DNA of 64,000 bases from Halomonas meridiana (GTDB taxonomy: Bacteria; Pseudomonadota; Gammaproteobacteria; Pseudomonadales; Halomonadaceae). The stretch spans positions 1,364,001 through 1,428,000 of the forward strand of contig NZ_CP024621.1 of NCBI RefSeq assembly GCF_009846525.1, given 5' to 3'. A model generated the notes under the pieces. It was given only the letters and a program-made list of their open reading frames with translations. It ran no database searches and was not told the origin of the DNA. The translations under genes and the position numbers were made by a program. Shown one piece after another: positions 9,675 to 18,902 of the stretch (position 1 is the first letter of the stretch; each line of letters begins with the position of its first letter).

Positions 9675-10868
9675 ATGGAACTTAATCCTCGTCGAGTGGC
9701 GCTGCTGGTGGCGGCCAACACCGCGTTGGCGCCGTTTGCGATCGACGCCTATCTGCCTGCCATCGGCGTTCTGGCCGAGAGCATCGATGCCAGCATTCAC
9801 CATACCGAACTCTCGATCAGTATGTTTTTGTTTGGGTTCGCGCTCGGGCAGCTCTGTTTTGGCCCACTCTCCGATCGAGTAGGGCGCAAGCCAGTGCTGC
9901 TCAGCGGTTTGGTCGTGTTCATGCTGGCAAGCCTGATGATCACCACTGCCGACAGCCTGGCGTCACTGCTGATTTGGCGCTTTATTCAAGCATTGGGCGG
10001 TGGTGCTTGCGTCGTGAATTCGGCGGCCATCGTACGCGACTGTTTTAGCGGGCGGGAGGCGGCCAAGGTCATGTCCACCATGGCCATGATCATGATGCTG
10101 GCCCCGCTAGTGGCGCCAGCGGTGGGCAGCTTGCTGCTGCATATCGCGGGGTGGTGGCTGATCTTCGTTTTTCTGGCCGTTTATGCCGGTTTCTTACTCT
10201 GGCTGCTAGGAACCCGCTTGCCCGAAACCCGCGATACCAATTTGCCAGCGGCCTCGCCTCGTCAAGTGATTCGCAACTATGCCAGCGTGCTGCGTCATAA
10301 AGAGGGCATGGGATACATCTGTGCGGTCGCCGCATCGTTTGCGGGGCTGTTTGCGTTCGTCACCGCATCGCCCTTTCTATATTTGGATTACTTCTCCCTC
10401 TCGCCCAGCGTCTACCCTCTGGTGTTTGGGGTGAACGTCGTGGTGATTGCGCTCTCCAACCGCGTCAATATCTATCTGCTGCGAAAACGCACGCCGCAGC
10501 AAAATTTGCGCTTGGGATTGGCCGTTCAGTTAGCGGCTGCTCTGGGGTTGGTGCTGGCCGCAGCGCTGAATGTGGCGTCGCTCTATGTGGTGGTGCCGTT
10601 GGTCATGATGTTCACCGGTATGATTGGCTTGATCACTCCCAACGCCATCTCATCGCTACTGGATCATTTTGGCCATATCAGTGCCACGGCGACCGCGTTG
10701 CTCGGCGGTATCCAGTTTAGCTGTGGGGCGCTGGCGGGCGTCCTGGTGGGCCTGTTCCAAGTAGAGCATGTGTGGCCCATGGTGCTAACCATGTTAGGAG
10801 CGGCCTTACTGGGCAACATCGGCGTGAGAGTCCTGACCCAGGCCCCTAAGGCAGACGATGCGTTGTAA
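9675..10868 (+). CDS. Bcr/CflA-family multidrug efflux MFS transporter
   Basis: 397 residues with 12 predicted membrane helices and an N-terminus typical of the Bcr/CflA drug:H+ antiporter family. MFS motif A is seen as GPLSDRVGRKPVLLSG between helices 2 and 3. A strong TAAGGAGG site lies just before ATG 9675. The stop overlaps the start of the next gene by one base (TAATG), so the two are translationally coupled. The substrate cannot be read from the sequence; family members export bicyclomycin, chloramphenicol or cysteine. Confidence 0.93.
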   Translation: MELNPRRVALLVAANTALAPFAIDAYLPAIGVLAESIDASIHHTELSISMFLFGFALGQLCFGPLSDRVGRKPVLLSGLVVFMLASLMITTADSLASLLIWRFIQALGGGACVVNSAAIVRDCFSGREAAKVMSTMAMIMMLAPLVAPAVGSLLLHIAGWWLIFVFLAVYAGFLLWLLGTRLPETRDTNLPAASPRQVIRNYASVLRHKEGMGYICAVAASFAGLFAFVTASPFLYLDYFSLSPSVYPLVFGVNVVVIALSNRVNIYLLRKRTPQQNLRLGLAVQLAAALGLVLAAALNVASLYVVVPLVMMFTGMIGLITPNAISSLLDHFGHISATATALLGGIQFSCGALAGVLVGLFQVEHVWPMVLTMLGAALLGNIGVRVLTQAPKADDAL

Positions 10869-11599
10869 TGGATAGCCTGCTGCAGTGGTTAGACATGCCA
10901 TTGACACATTGGCTTGGCAGCGCCGCCGTACTACTACTCGGTGCTTTCGTGCAGCGGGCGACGGGGTTTGGCTTGGCAGTGGTGGGCGCACCGCTGCTAC
11001 TGATGATCGAACCCCGGCTGGTGCCGGTCATTCTGGTGCTGTTTGGTTTCACGGTCTCGTTGATGATGGTTCGCCGTTATTGGCATGAAGTGAGACTAAA
11101 AGAGATGAGCGTTGCCTTGGTGGGGCGCTTACCGGGGAACGGTCTGGGGCTTTGGCTGTTGCTGGCCGCGCCAATGGTAGTGCTGGAAAAGCTGATAGCC
11201 GCCATCGTACTGTTTGCGGTACTGGTCACGTTATGCCGTTTCGAGCTGCCGGTGAACCGCATCACTCTCTTTATCGCGGGTGTTCTTTCCGGTGTTTTTG
11301 GCACGGTAGCGGCCATTGGCGGGCCGCCCATCGTGCTGCTCATGCACGGTTTCTCGCCGGACCGCATGCGCGGCAACCTAGCCGCCTTTTTTGTTCTCAC
11401 CTCGCTGTTAACCCTGCTGACACTTGCATTGGCAGGGCAGATCAGCGTTTGGCATTTCAAGCTGGCGCTCACTTTTCTACCTGCCGTCTTGTTGGGTAAT
11501 GCGCTGGCGGATGCAATCGCACACCGACTGGATAAACCGCTGTTGCAGCGTCTTTCGCTGGGGCTATGCACGCTCGCGGCATTGGGCTTATTGCTGTAG
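10868..11599 (+). CDS. TauE/SafE-family sulfite/anion permease
   Basis: 243 residues, seven to eight hydrophobic helices, with the duplicated TauE/SafE pattern: GAFVQRATGFGLAVVGAPLL in the first half and SGVFGTVAAIGGPPIVLL in the second. Family members move sulfite or organosulfonates out of the cell. It starts on the last base of the upstream exporter's stop codon, so it is the second gene of a two-gene operon. The substrate is unassigned. Confidence 0.88.
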   Translation: MDSLLQWLDMPLTHWLGSAAVLLLGAFVQRATGFGLAVVGAPLLLMIEPRLVPVILVLFGFTVSLMMVRRYWHEVRLKEMSVALVGRLPGNGLGLWLLLAAPMVVLEKLIAAIVLFAVLVTLCRFELPVNRITLFIAGVLSGVFGTVAAIGGPPIVLLMHGFSPDRMRGNLAAFFVLTSLLTLLTLALAGQISVWHFKLALTFLPAVLLGNALADAIAHRLDKPLLQRLSLGLCTLAALGLLL

Positions 11600-11637
11600 C
11601 GCGAGATTTTCTTAAAAAAGTGGAGACGTTTTGGGTG

Positions 11638-11655
11638 ATGTCATAAAGATGTCAT
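11638..11655 (+). promoter_or_regulatory. Pho box upstream of pstS
   Basis: Two TGTCAT half-sites at 11639-11644 and 11650-11655 are spaced 11 bp apart with an A-rich centre, matching the PhoB consensus (CTGTCATAAATCTGTCA type). It lies 61 bp before the pstS start, so PhoB activation under phosphate limitation is expected. Confidence 0.85.
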
Positions 11656-11716
11656 CGAAGGGGTGCAAAGTACGTCATGCGAAGGCCAGAACCCTACATC
11701 GACAGGAGTATTTCGC

Positions 11717-12730
11717 ATGAACCGTATTCTAAAAACTACCGTCATCGCGGCGGCTGTAATGAGCGTTGCCGGTGTGGCACAAGCACGTGACCAGATTCGC
11801 ATCGTCGGCTCCAGCACTGTTTATCCGTTCGCCAGCTACGTGACTGAAGAGTTCGGCGCACTGACCAACTACCCGACGCCGGTCATCGAGTCCACAGGTT
11901 CTGGCGGTGGTATTCGTTTGTTCTGTAACGGTGTTGGCGAAGGCACGCCGGACATCACCAATGCGTCTCGTCGCATGAAGTCTTCTGAACTCGAGCGTTG
12001 CGAAGAGAACGGCGTTACTGATATCACCGAAGCGAAAATCGGTTCTGACGGTATCGTTCTGGGTCTGGCGGCCACCAACGAGCCGATCGATCTGACGCTT
12101 GAGCAAATCTTCCTGGCGGTTGCCGCCCAGGTGCCGGTAGACGGCGAACTGGTTGACAACCCCTACACCAACTGGAGCGACATCGACGCTTCTCTGCCGG
12201 ACCGCGCCATCTCTATCTATGGCCCGCCCAGCACGTCTGGTACCCGTGACGCGTTCGAAGAACTGGTCATGGAAGCCGCTTCTGCCGAGATGGATATCTA
12301 CGGTGAAGAAGGTTACACCGACATCCGTACCGACGGTGTTTACATCGACGCCGGTGAGAACGACAACCTGATCGTTCAGCGCCTGGCAGAAGACACCGGT
12401 GCCTTCGGTATCTTCGGCTACTCCTTCCTGGTTGAGAACCCGGACACCATCATGGGTGCGTCCATCAACGGTGTTGAGCCGGAAGTCGAAGCTATCAGCT
12501 CTGGCGAGTACCCGGTAGCTCGTTCACTGTGGTTCTACCTGAAGAACCAGCACGCTGACGAAGTACCGCCGATGTACGAATACGCCAACATGTTCATGGA
12601 AGATCAGATGATTGGCGATGACGGTTACCTGGTTGATCTTGGTCTGATTCCGCTGCCGGAAGCCGAGCGTGAGCAAGCTCGTCAGAAAGTGGCTGACCGC
12701 ACCAAGCTGGTGGCGGCTGACCTGAAATAA
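11717..12730 (+). CDS. pstS: phosphate ABC transporter, periplasmic phosphate-binding protein
   Basis: 337 residues with a Sec signal peptide (cleavage after AQA, about residue 23). It captures phosphate in the periplasm and delivers it to PstCAB. Family phosphate-contact segments are visible: VGSSTVYPF near the mature N-terminus, ESTGSGGGIRLFC, and SIYGPPSTSGTRDAF. ATG 11717 has AGGAG upstream; an in-frame start at 11663 would spoil the signal peptide. Upstream is a Pho box and downstream a strong terminator, so pstS is largely its own transcript, apart from pstCAB. The adjacent arsenic genes make its phosphate/arsenate selectivity of special interest. Confidence 0.95.
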   Translation: MNRILKTTVIAAAVMSVAGVAQARDQIRIVGSSTVYPFASYVTEEFGALTNYPTPVIESTGSGGGIRLFCNGVGEGTPDITNASRRMKSSELERCEENGVTDITEAKIGSDGIVLGLAATNEPIDLTLEQIFLAVAAQVPVDGELVDNPYTNWSDIDASLPDRAISIYGPPSTSGTRDAFEELVMEAASAEMDIYGEEGYTDIRTDGVYIDAGENDNLIVQRLAEDTGAFGIFGYSFLVENPDTIMGASINGVEPEVEAISSGEYPVARSLWFYLKNQHADEVPPMYEYANMFMEDQMIGDDGYLVDLGLIPLPEAEREQARQKVADRTKLVAADLK

Positions 12731-12751
12731 TCGCTATTCGATAGTGATGAC

Positions 12752-12786
12752 ATGGCCGGTAGCGGATGCTACCGGCCATTTGTTTT
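12752..12786 (+). terminator. intrinsic terminator after pstS
   Basis: A perfect 12-bp G+C-rich stem (12752-12763 with 12768-12779) with a 4-nt loop is followed by a T-rich tract. It separates pstS from the second Pho box and pstCAB. Confidence 0.9.
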
Positions 12787-12800
12787 GGGGTGCGCTGTCT

Positions 12801-12818
12801 TTGTCATATTGCTGTCAT
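12801..12818 (+). promoter_or_regulatory. Pho box upstream of pstCAB
   Basis: TGTCAT half-sites at 12802-12807 and 12813-12818, again 11 bp apart, lie 58 bp before the pstC start and just after the pstS terminator. This is a second, independent PhoB site. Confidence 0.85.
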
Positions 12819-12876
12819 GTTTTTAATCCAAAGTAGCAGCCAACACGATTTCATTAGGTGATGCGAGAGAAATTCG

Positions 12877-14127
12877 ATGCAAACAAACCAGCTACTTTTA
12901 CTCTTTTGCACAGTGCTCTTGCTGCTTGGGCTAGTGGCCTTTTTTGTAGGCCGAGCGAAGGCTGCGCGGGTACGTGCTTCTGGCACGGCGATGTTCGCAC
13001 AGCCTGATCAGTATGCCTGGTTTGCTGTTCTCTCAACGGCAGGGCCTGCGGTACTGGTGGGCGCGCTAGGGTCGTTGCTACTGCTGTTGTTAGGTGCGGA
13101 GATACCGCCCATGTATTTGCTGGCTGCGAGCTTGGTGGTCGCCGCAGCCGGGTTGGCGGTTGGGGTGGCGCAAGTGAAGCCCCACTTTCACGCTCGCCAA
13201 GCCATCGAGCGGGTGATTCGCTGGGTGCTGACCGGCGCGGCGATGATCTCGATCTTTACCACATTCGGTATTCTGTTTTCGATCATCTCGGAAGCGCTGC
13301 GTTTCTTCCAAATGCACAGTTTCTGGGACTTCATCACCGGCACAACCTGGAACCCCGGTGCGAGCTTTCTAGCGGCCGCAGGGCGCGGTGACGGCAGCAG
13401 CGCTGAGTTCGGTTCGGTGCCACTGTTCGCGGGCACCTTCATGATCACGGCCATTGCGCTGTTGGTCGCGGTGCCTATCGGTCTGTTGTCAGCGATTTAC
13501 ATGTCGGAGTACGCGCCTCAACGGGTGCGCACGATCGCTAAACCGGTGCTCGAAGTGCTGGCAGGTATTCCCACCGTGGTTTACGGTTTCTTCGCCGCCA
13601 TTACCGTGGCACCGATCATCGTCAATATTGCCGGCTTCTTTGGGCTGGATGCGTCTTACAATAACGCCGTTGCGCCGGGTGTGGTCATGGGCATCATGAT
13701 CATTCCGTTTATTTCCTCGCTCTCTGACGACGTGATCAACTCGGTGCCCGATAGCATGCGCCAGGGCTCGCTGGCACTGGGAATGACCAAAGGCGAAACC
13801 ATTCGCGACGTGGTCGTGCCTGCGGCACTGCCCGGTATCATCTCTGCGGCGCTGCTGGGGATGTCCCGAGCGCTGGGTGAAACCATGATCGTGGTCATGG
13901 CGGCCGGTATGCGCCCGAACCTGACGGCCAATCCCTTGGAAGACATGACGACAGTGACCGTCCGTATCGTGGCATCGCTGACCGGCGACCAAGAGTTCGA
14001 GAGTGCGGAGACGCTGTCAGCCTTTGCACTGGGCCTGGTGCTGTTCGTCGTCACTCTGACGCTCAACCTGGTCTCTGTATTAATGATTCGTCGCTTCCGC
14101 GAAAAATACCGCGTGAACAACCTGTAA
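12877..14127 (+). CDS. pstC: phosphate ABC transporter permease PstC (long form)
   Basis: 416 residues, about 100 more than E. coli PstC. The extra N-terminus carries two or three hydrophobic helices (about 3-24, 45-65 and 78-96) before the usual permease core. The core contains PIGLLSAIYMSEYAP, the PTVVYGFFA segment and the EAA loop near ALGMTKGETIRDVVVPAALPG, which docks PstB. Similar long PstC forms occur in Pseudomonas and alphaproteobacteria. ATG 12877 is 19 nt upstream of nothing else in frame and begins the first helix. It is 18 nt from pstA, in one operon with pstAB. Confidence 0.94.
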   Translation: MQTNQLLLLFCTVLLLLGLVAFFVGRAKAARVRASGTAMFAQPDQYAWFAVLSTAGPAVLVGALGSLLLLLLGAEIPPMYLLAASLVVAAAGLAVGVAQVKPHFHARQAIERVIRWVLTGAAMISIFTTFGILFSIISEALRFFQMHSFWDFITGTTWNPGASFLAAAGRGDGSSAEFGSVPLFAGTFMITAIALLVAVPIGLLSAIYMSEYAPQRVRTIAKPVLEVLAGIPTVVYGFFAAITVAPIIVNIAGFFGLDASYNNAVAPGVVMGIMIIPFISSLSDDVINSVPDSMRQGSLALGMTKGETIRDVVVPAALPGIISAALLGMSRALGETMIVVMAAGMRPNLTANPLEDMTTVTVRIVASLTGDQEFESAETLSAFALGLVLFVVTLTLNLVSVLMIRRFREKYRVNNL

Positions 14128-14145
14128 CGCCGAGGAACTGATTCG

Positions 14146-15312
14146 ATGAGCCACTCTTTTGACGAGATCAGCCAGCAGCTTAAGCGGCGTCACCGTAAGT
14201 CGGCCCGCCTGAAGTGGGTCTCCATGGGCGCGCTGGGTTTAGCAGGCCTGTTCTTGGTGCTGTTCTTTGCCGACATGCTGAGCAAAGGGTTGCCTGCGTT
14301 CCAGCAGGCCTATATCAATACCGAGATCAACTACACCGAAGAGGCGAGCCGCGATGGTCGTCAAGCGTTTGACGAGGAGTTGGTGCCGCTGATTAGCCGC
14401 ACCGAGGTTCGCGTCATTCCGCTGCAGCTGCGCAATAACCCCGACATGATCGGTACCTCCGAGCAGCGCTGGATGCTGGCCAACAGCGAAGTGGACCAGT
14501 ATCTGAAAGGACATCGCAACAGCTTGAGCGACGAAGAGAAAGCCGAAATCGACGAGCGGGTTGCTTCAGGTCAGGTGGATTTGCGTTTCAATAAAACGTT
14601 CTTCGGCTCAGGGGATTCGAAAATCGCCGAGAACGCCGGTATCTTGTCGGCGGTGGTGGGGACGGTCATGACCATGATCGTGACGCTGCTGATCTCTTTC
14701 CCCATTGGCGTGATGACGGCCATCTATCTGGAAGAGTTCGCACCGGATAATCGTTTTACCCAGATCATCGAGATCAACATCAACAACTTGGCAGCGATTC
14801 CGTCGATTCTGTTTGGTCTGCTAGGTTTGGCGATCTTCATCAACTTCTTTGGCGTGCCGCGCTCATCTCCGCTGGCAGGCGGTATGACGCTGGCGCTGAT
14901 GACCCTTCCCGTCATCATCATTGCCACCCGTACGGCACTGCGTAGTGTGCCGGACTCCATTCGCCATGCGGCATTTGGCGTAGGCTGCTCGCGCTGGCAA
15001 GTGGTTCGTGATCACGTTCTTCCGCTGGCGATGCCCGGTATCATGACCGGTTCGATCATTGGCCTGGCGCAGGCGATGGGTGAAACTGCACCGCTGATCA
15101 TTGTAGGGATGGTGGCCTTCATTCCGGATGTCAGCGCTTCCTTTACCCAGGCAGCCACGGTCATGCCCGCGCAGATCTTTACCTGGTCAGGCGAGCCGGA
15201 GCAGGCCTTCGTTGAAAAAACCGCTGGTGGCATCTTAGTGCTACTGTCTGTGCTGATTTCGCTCAACGCCTTTGCCGTTGTGCTACGCAAGAAATTCGAG
15301 CGCCGCTGGTAA
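14146..15312 (+). CDS. pstA: phosphate ABC transporter permease PstA (with N-terminal periplasmic domain)
   Basis: 388 residues, versus about 296 in E. coli. A first helix at about 24-45 is followed by a soluble region of roughly 110 residues (50-160, the DUF3333 type) that should lie in the periplasm. Then comes the standard permease core with [25 protein letters not shown] and the EAA loop around [19 protein letters not shown]. It pairs with PstC to form the phosphate channel. The extension is usual for this PstA subfamily but its function is not established. Confidence 0.94.
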   Translation: MSHSFDEISQQLKRRHRKSARLKWVSMGALGLAGLFLVLFFADMLSKGLPAFQQAYINTEINYTEEASRDGRQAFDEELVPLISRTEVRVIPLQLRNNPDMIGTSEQRWMLANSEVDQYLKGHRNSLSDEEKAEIDERVASGQVDLRFNKTFFGSGDSKIAENAGILSAVVGTVMTMIVTLLISFPIGVMTAIYLEEFAPDNRFTQIIEININNLAAIPSILFGLLGLAIFINFFGVPRSSPLAGGMTLALMTLPVIIIATRTALRSVPDSIRHAAFGVGCSRWQVVRDHVLPLAMPGIMTGSIIGLAQAMGETAPLIIVGMVAFIPDVSASFTQAATVMPAQIFTWSGEPEQAFVEKTAGGILVLLSVLISLNAFAVVLRKKFERRW

Positions 15313-15335
15313 GCCGGCGCCCAAGAGGACACTTT

Positions 15336-16175
15336 ATGAATAGCCAAGCACCCGTTATGAATCAGCAGCATGCACCAGACGTTGGCCAGCCCTACACGCG
15401 TAACGAGCAAGCATGTCACGATCTCAGCATTCGTGTTCGCGACCTCAACCTGTGGTACGGCAAGAGCCAAGCGCTGAAAGGGCTGAACATCGACCTGTTC
15501 CAGAAGAACGTGACCGCGCTGATTGGCCCTTCGGGGTGCGGTAAATCGACCTTTTTGCGCTGCTTGAACCGTATGAACGACTTGATTCCCAGCGTACATA
15601 TTGAAGGCCTGGTGGAGATGGACGGCCAGGATGTGAATGCTGGCAAGATGGATGAAGTGGCGCTGCGCCGCCGGGTAGGGATGGTGTTTCAGAAGCCTAA
15701 CCCGTTCCCGAAATCGATCTACGAAAACATCGCTTACGCGCCGCGTATGCACGACCTGGTGAGCCGTAAAGCCGACCAGGACGAGCTGGTCGAGAAGGCT
15801 CTGCGCGATGCTGGCTTGTGGAACGAAGTGAAAGACAAGCTGCAAGAGCCGGGCACTTCGCTCTCTGGTGGTCAGCAGCAGCGTTTGTGCATTGCACGAG
15901 CCATTGCCGTTCAGCCGGATGTGATTTTGATGGACGAACCGACGTCCGCTCTGGACCCGATCTCCACGGCCACCATCGAAGACCTAATGGACAAGCTGAA
16001 AGAGCAGTTCACCATCGTGACCGTGACGCACAACATGCAGCAGGCGGCGCGCGTGGCGGACTACACGGCGTTCTTCCACCTGGGGGAAATCATCGAGTAC
16101 AACGACACGAAAGTGATGTTCTCGACGCCCGCACAGAAGAAGACCGAAGACTACATCTCAGGCCGTTACGGTTAA
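15336..16175 (+). CDS. pstB: phosphate ABC transporter ATPase PstB
   Basis: 279-residue ABC ATPase that powers phosphate import. Walker [10 protein letters not shown], the signature [14 protein letters not shown], Walker B VILMDEP and the switch histidine region [20 protein letters not shown] are all present; this last segment is PstB-specific. It ends the pstCAB operon. The usual follower phoU, and phoBR, are not in the window. Confidence 0.97.
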   Translation: MNSQAPVMNQQHAPDVGQPYTRNEQACHDLSIRVRDLNLWYGKSQALKGLNIDLFQKNVTALIGPSGCGKSTFLRCLNRMNDLIPSVHIEGLVEMDGQDVNAGKMDEVALRRRVGMVFQKPNPFPKSIYENIAYAPRMHDLVSRKADQDELVEKALRDAGLWNEVKDKLQEPGTSLSGGQQQRLCIARAIAVQPDVILMDEPTSALDPISTATIEDLMDKLKEQFTIVTVTHNMQQAARVADYTAFFHLGEIIEYNDTKVMFSTPAQKKTEDYISGRYG

Positions 16176-16193
16176 ATAGACTGCTATTTGTTG

Positions 16194-16231
16194 GCCCGCT
16201 GTCATGGCGGGCTTTCAAGCAGCGTTTTTTT
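16194..16231 (+). terminator. probable terminator after pstB
   Basis: A 6-bp G+C stem (16194-16199 with 16207-16212) is followed by a short T-run, and a T7 tract occurs at 16225-16231. This is a moderate candidate that separates pstB from the arsJ-type GAPDH promoter. Confidence 0.55.
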
Positions 16232-16238
16232 GACTACC

Positions 16239-16260
16239 AATATATGTTTTTTCGTATGTA
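16239..16260. promoter_or_regulatory. ArsR-like operator at the GAPDH-arsJ promoter
   Basis: The segment from 16240 shares an uninterrupted 18-bp match (ATATATGTTTTTTCGTAT) with 21816-21833 upstream of arsH. It is an imperfect palindrome around a T6 centre. It sits between a TTGACT -35 (16230-16235) and a TATGTA -10 (16255-16260; 19-nt spacing), where a bound ArsR/SmtB repressor would block polymerase. The binding protein is inferred; no arsR gene is in the window. Confidence 0.6.
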
Positions 16261-16302
16261 AGCGGTAGGCTGGGCCTTTATTGCATATTTGGAGACTTCC
16301 CT

Positions 16303-17334
16303 ATGTCACTTCGCATCGGTATTAATGGATTTGGCCGTATTGGACGCCTAGCGCTGCGCAGCCTTTGGTCGCAGGTGACGACAGGCGAGGTGACCTTGGT
16401 GCGTATCAACGACCCTGGTGGTGATGCGGCCACCTTTGCCCATTTATTGGAGTTTGATTCCGTCCACGGCCAATGGACGCCAGGAAAGGGCATGACGTCG
16501 CGTCAGGATGCCATCGTCATTGATGGACATGAGGTGGCCTTTAGCACTCATAAAACCATCGCGGAAAGCGATTGGTCCAGCTGCGACGTGGTCATCGAAT
16601 GCTCCGGTAAAATGAAGAGTACCGACAAGCTGCAGGCTTACCTGAATCAAGGCGTTGGGCGCGTGGTAGTGAGTGCGCCGGTGAAAGAGGAGGGCGTGCT
16701 CAACGTGGTGGTGGGCGTTAACGATCATTTGTTCGAGCCAGCCAAGCACCGCATCGTCACGGCCGCTAGCTGTACTACTAACTGCCTAGCGCCGGTCGTT
16801 AAAGTGATTCTCGAGCATTTCGGTATCCGTCATGGCTCGATGACCACCGTACACGACATCACCAACACCCAAACCATTCTTGATGCCCCTCATAAAGACC
16901 TGCGTCGCGCTCGCGCCTGCGGCATGAGTCTCATCCCTACTACCACGGGCTCGGCGAAAGCCATTACGGCGATTTTTCCTGAGCTAGAAGGCAAGCTCAA
17001 CGGCCACGCGATCCGTGTGCCGCTGGCCAACGCGTCGCTCACCGATATGGTGTTCGAGCTTGAGCGGGAAGTAACCGTCGAGGAGGTAAATCAAGCGCTC
17101 AAGGCCGCCGCCGAAGGGCCGCTGAAAGGCATCCTCGGTTATGAAGAGCGCCCGCTGGTATCGATCGACTACCGCACTGACCCGCGCAGCTCGATCATTG
17201 ATGCCCTCTCTACCATGGTGGTGAACGGCACTCAGTTAAAGCTCTACGCCTGGTACGACAACGAGTGGGGCTATGCCAATCGTACCGCCGAGCTGGCACG
17301 TAAGGTGGGCAAGGAGCCAGTGGGTCGTGGCTGA
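16303..17334 (+). CDS. ArsJ-associated glyceraldehyde-3-phosphate dehydrogenase
   Basis: 343-residue GAPDH with the NAD site INGFGRIGR at 7-15 and the catalytic Cys157 in ASCTTNC. Paired with arsJ, such enzymes are known to use arsenate in place of phosphate and make 1-arseno-3-phosphoglycerate, the ArsJ substrate. Placement next to arsJ with an 8-nt gene overlap, and behind an ars-type operator, supports this role over glycolysis. No other glycolytic gene is near. A contribution to ordinary glycolysis cannot be excluded from sequence. Confidence 0.92.
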   Translation: MSLRIGINGFGRIGRLALRSLWSQVTTGEVTLVRINDPGGDAATFAHLLEFDSVHGQWTPGKGMTSRQDAIVIDGHEVAFSTHKTIAESDWSSCDVVIECSGKMKSTDKLQAYLNQGVGRVVVSAPVKEEGVLNVVVGVNDHLFEPAKHRIVTAASCTTNCLAPVVKVILEHFGIRHGSMTTVHDITNTQTILDAPHKDLRRARACGMSLIPTTTGSAKAITAIFPELEGKLNGHAIRVPLANASLTDMVFELEREVTVEEVNQALKAAAEGPLKGILGYEERPLVSIDYRTDPRSSIIDALSTMVVNGTQLKLYAWYDNEWGYANRTAELARKVGKEPVGRG

Positions 17335-18550
17335 ATCGCTGCTGGATAAAGTCAAGGCGCTACCGTTCGAGGTGCGCCAGTACATGCTGATTACAGGCAA
17401 CTATTGGGCGTTCACCGTGACCGACGGCGCGCTGCGGATGCTGGTGGTGATGTATTTCCACCAGCTAGGCTACTCGCCGTTGGAAATCGCCATGCTGTTC
17501 CTCTTCTACGAAGCGTTTGGCGTGGTGACGAACTTGGTGGGGGGCTGGTTAGGGGCGAGATTGGGCTTGAACCGCACCATGAACGTGGGGTTGGGTCTGC
17601 AAATCGTGGCGCTCGCCATGCTCATGGTACCGGCGAGCATGCTGACCGTGGTGTGGGTCATGGCCGCTCAGGCGCTGTCAGGCATTGCCAAAGACCTCAA
17701 CAAAATGAGCGCTAAAAGCGCCGTGAAGGTGTTGGTGCCGGCCACGAGTGCCAATGCCAACAGCGCCTTATACCGCTGGGTCGCTATGTTGACCGGCTCT
17801 AAAAATGCCCTGAAAGGCCTGGGCTTTTTCGTTGGTGGTGTACTGCTCACGCTGATTGGCTTTCGTGGGGCGGTCATTGCCATGGCCATCATGCTGGGTG
17901 CTGTGCTGCTACTATCGCTCTGGCGCCTAAAAGCAGATTTAGGCAAGCAAAAAGTCAAACCCAAGTTCACCGAGATCTTTTCTAAATCCCGCGCCATCAA
18001 CGTGCTCTCGGCCGCGCGGTTTTGCCTGTTTGCCTCGCGCGACGTGTGGTTCGTCGTGGCGCTGCCGGTCTTTCTTTATGATCAGCACGGCTGGAGCCAC
18101 TGGACCGTAGGTGGCCTATTGGCGGCCTGGATCATCGGCTATGGTGGCGTACAAACCCAAGCACCAAAACTCACAGCCCTGCTAAAAGGCGATGCGAGAA
18201 CCATCACCGCTGGGTGGGCTGCCGCCCTGGCTGTTCTGGCCATTCTACTGGCGCTACTTCCCTTGGCGCAGGTAGGCTGGCTAGTGGTGGGCCTGTTGGC
18301 GTTTGGCGTGCTGTTTGCCGTGAACTCCAGTTGGCATAGCTACTTGATCGTTCACTATGCCCGGGCCGACGGCGTCTCTATGGACGTCGGGTTTTACTAT
18401 ATGGCCAATGCCATGGGGCGCTTGGTCGGCACGCTGCTCTCCGGGTGGCTCTATATGGCATACGGCCTGAGCGCCTGCCTCTGGGTAGCGGCTGCCTTGG
18501 TGGCGGCAAGCGCCGTCATGGCCCTCGCGTTGCCCAAGCAGGTGGCGTGA
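17327..18550 (+). CDS. arsJ: organoarsenical efflux MFS transporter ArsJ
   Basis: 407-residue major-facilitator protein with 10-12 helices. The N-terminal stretch [20 protein letters not shown] is characteristic of ArsJ, which exports 1-arseno-3-phosphoglycerate; outside the cell it decays to arsenate. The chosen start is GTG 17327, overlapping the GAPDH stop by 8 nt with AAGGAG at 17311-17316; the longer in-frame start at 17273 lies deep inside GAPDH. The pair gives arsenate resistance without reduction. It converges with the arsH operon, with 20 nt between stops. Confidence 0.93.
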   Translation: MAESLLDKVKALPFEVRQYMLITGNYWAFTVTDGALRMLVVMYFHQLGYSPLEIAMLFLFYEAFGVVTNLVGGWLGARLGLNRTMNVGLGLQIVALAMLMVPASMLTVVWVMAAQALSGIAKDLNKMSAKSAVKVLVPATSANANSALYRWVAMLTGSKNALKGLGFFVGGVLLTLIGFRGAVIAMAIMLGAVLLLSLWRLKADLGKQKVKPKFTEIFSKSRAINVLSAARFCLFASRDVWFVVALPVFLYDQHGWSHWTVGGLLAAWIIGYGGVQTQAPKLTALLKGDARTITAGWAAALAVLAILLALLPLAQVGWLVVGLLAFGVLFAVNSSWHSYLIVHYARADGVSMDVGFYYMANAMGRLVGTLLSGWLYMAYGLSACLWVAAALVAASAVMALALPKQVA

Positions 18551-18560
18551 GCAAAGCGCA

Positions 18561-18581
18561 CCACGCCGATTCACGGCGTGG
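18561..18581. terminator. stem-loop between arsJ and the CC-motif gene
   Basis: Perfect 8-bp stem (18561-18568 with 18574-18581) with a 5-nt loop at the junction of two convergent genes, overlapping the end of the minus-strand gene. There is no clear T-run, so it is a moderate bidirectional candidate. Confidence 0.5.
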
Positions 18582-18885
18582 GCGTGTCCTGGTGCCCTGC
18601 GCGTAGCGGGGCGCCATCGACGAAGAGTCGCTGGAGTTTCCACCAGCCTTCCACCCGAAGTCGCAAGCCCTGCCGAGCAAGCTCTGGGGCTACCCAGAGC
18701 CAGACCCCTTCGAGAAAGTGGCTTTCAAATGCCGAAGTGTCGTTAGGTGCATGTGTCTCAGCGATGGCGATGCGCGACGTGCCTCCGCAGCAGCCGTGAC
18801 GGGGGGAGCATCTCACGGTGACCACGCCCCCTTGTTGCTTGATAAACGCAGCCGCTGTTTCTTCTATATCAATGATCGGGTCCAT
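18571..18885 (-). CDS. CC-motif small protein of the ars operon (CC/Se motif family-like)
   Basis: 104 residues, last gene of the minus-strand ars operon, 17 nt after arsC. It has an N-terminal region predicted as alpha-beta (IDIEETAAAFIKQQGG), a vicinal cysteine pair in RHGCCGGTSRIAIAE at about 28-42, and one further nearby cysteine (Cys26). I match it from memory to the CC/Se motif (seleno)protein family, some of which carry selenocysteine at this place. Here both codons are TGC, so it is a cysteine form. Paired cysteines suit trivalent arsenic binding or thiol redox chemistry, but no function is established. The family call is moderate; the gene itself is well supported by position and coding pattern. 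Confidence 0.75.
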   Translation of the reverse strand: MDPIIDIEETAAAFIKQQGGVVTVRCSPRHGCCGGTSRIAIAETHAPNDTSAFESHFLEGVWLWVAPELARQGLRLRVEGWWKLQRLFVDGAPLRAGHQDTPTP

Positions 18886-18902
18886 TGCTGCGTGAGTGCC
18901 TC

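Noticed and set aside
16303..17334. Reading the GAPDH gene as the glycolytic gapA
   Set aside because: It overlaps arsJ, follows an ars-type operator and has no glycolytic neighbours; the ArsJ-associated role is better supported, though not proven.
18571..18885. Selenocysteine in the CC-motif protein
   Set aside because: Both positions of the pair are TGC, with no in-frame TGA before the end, so this member is a cysteine form and needs no SECIS element.
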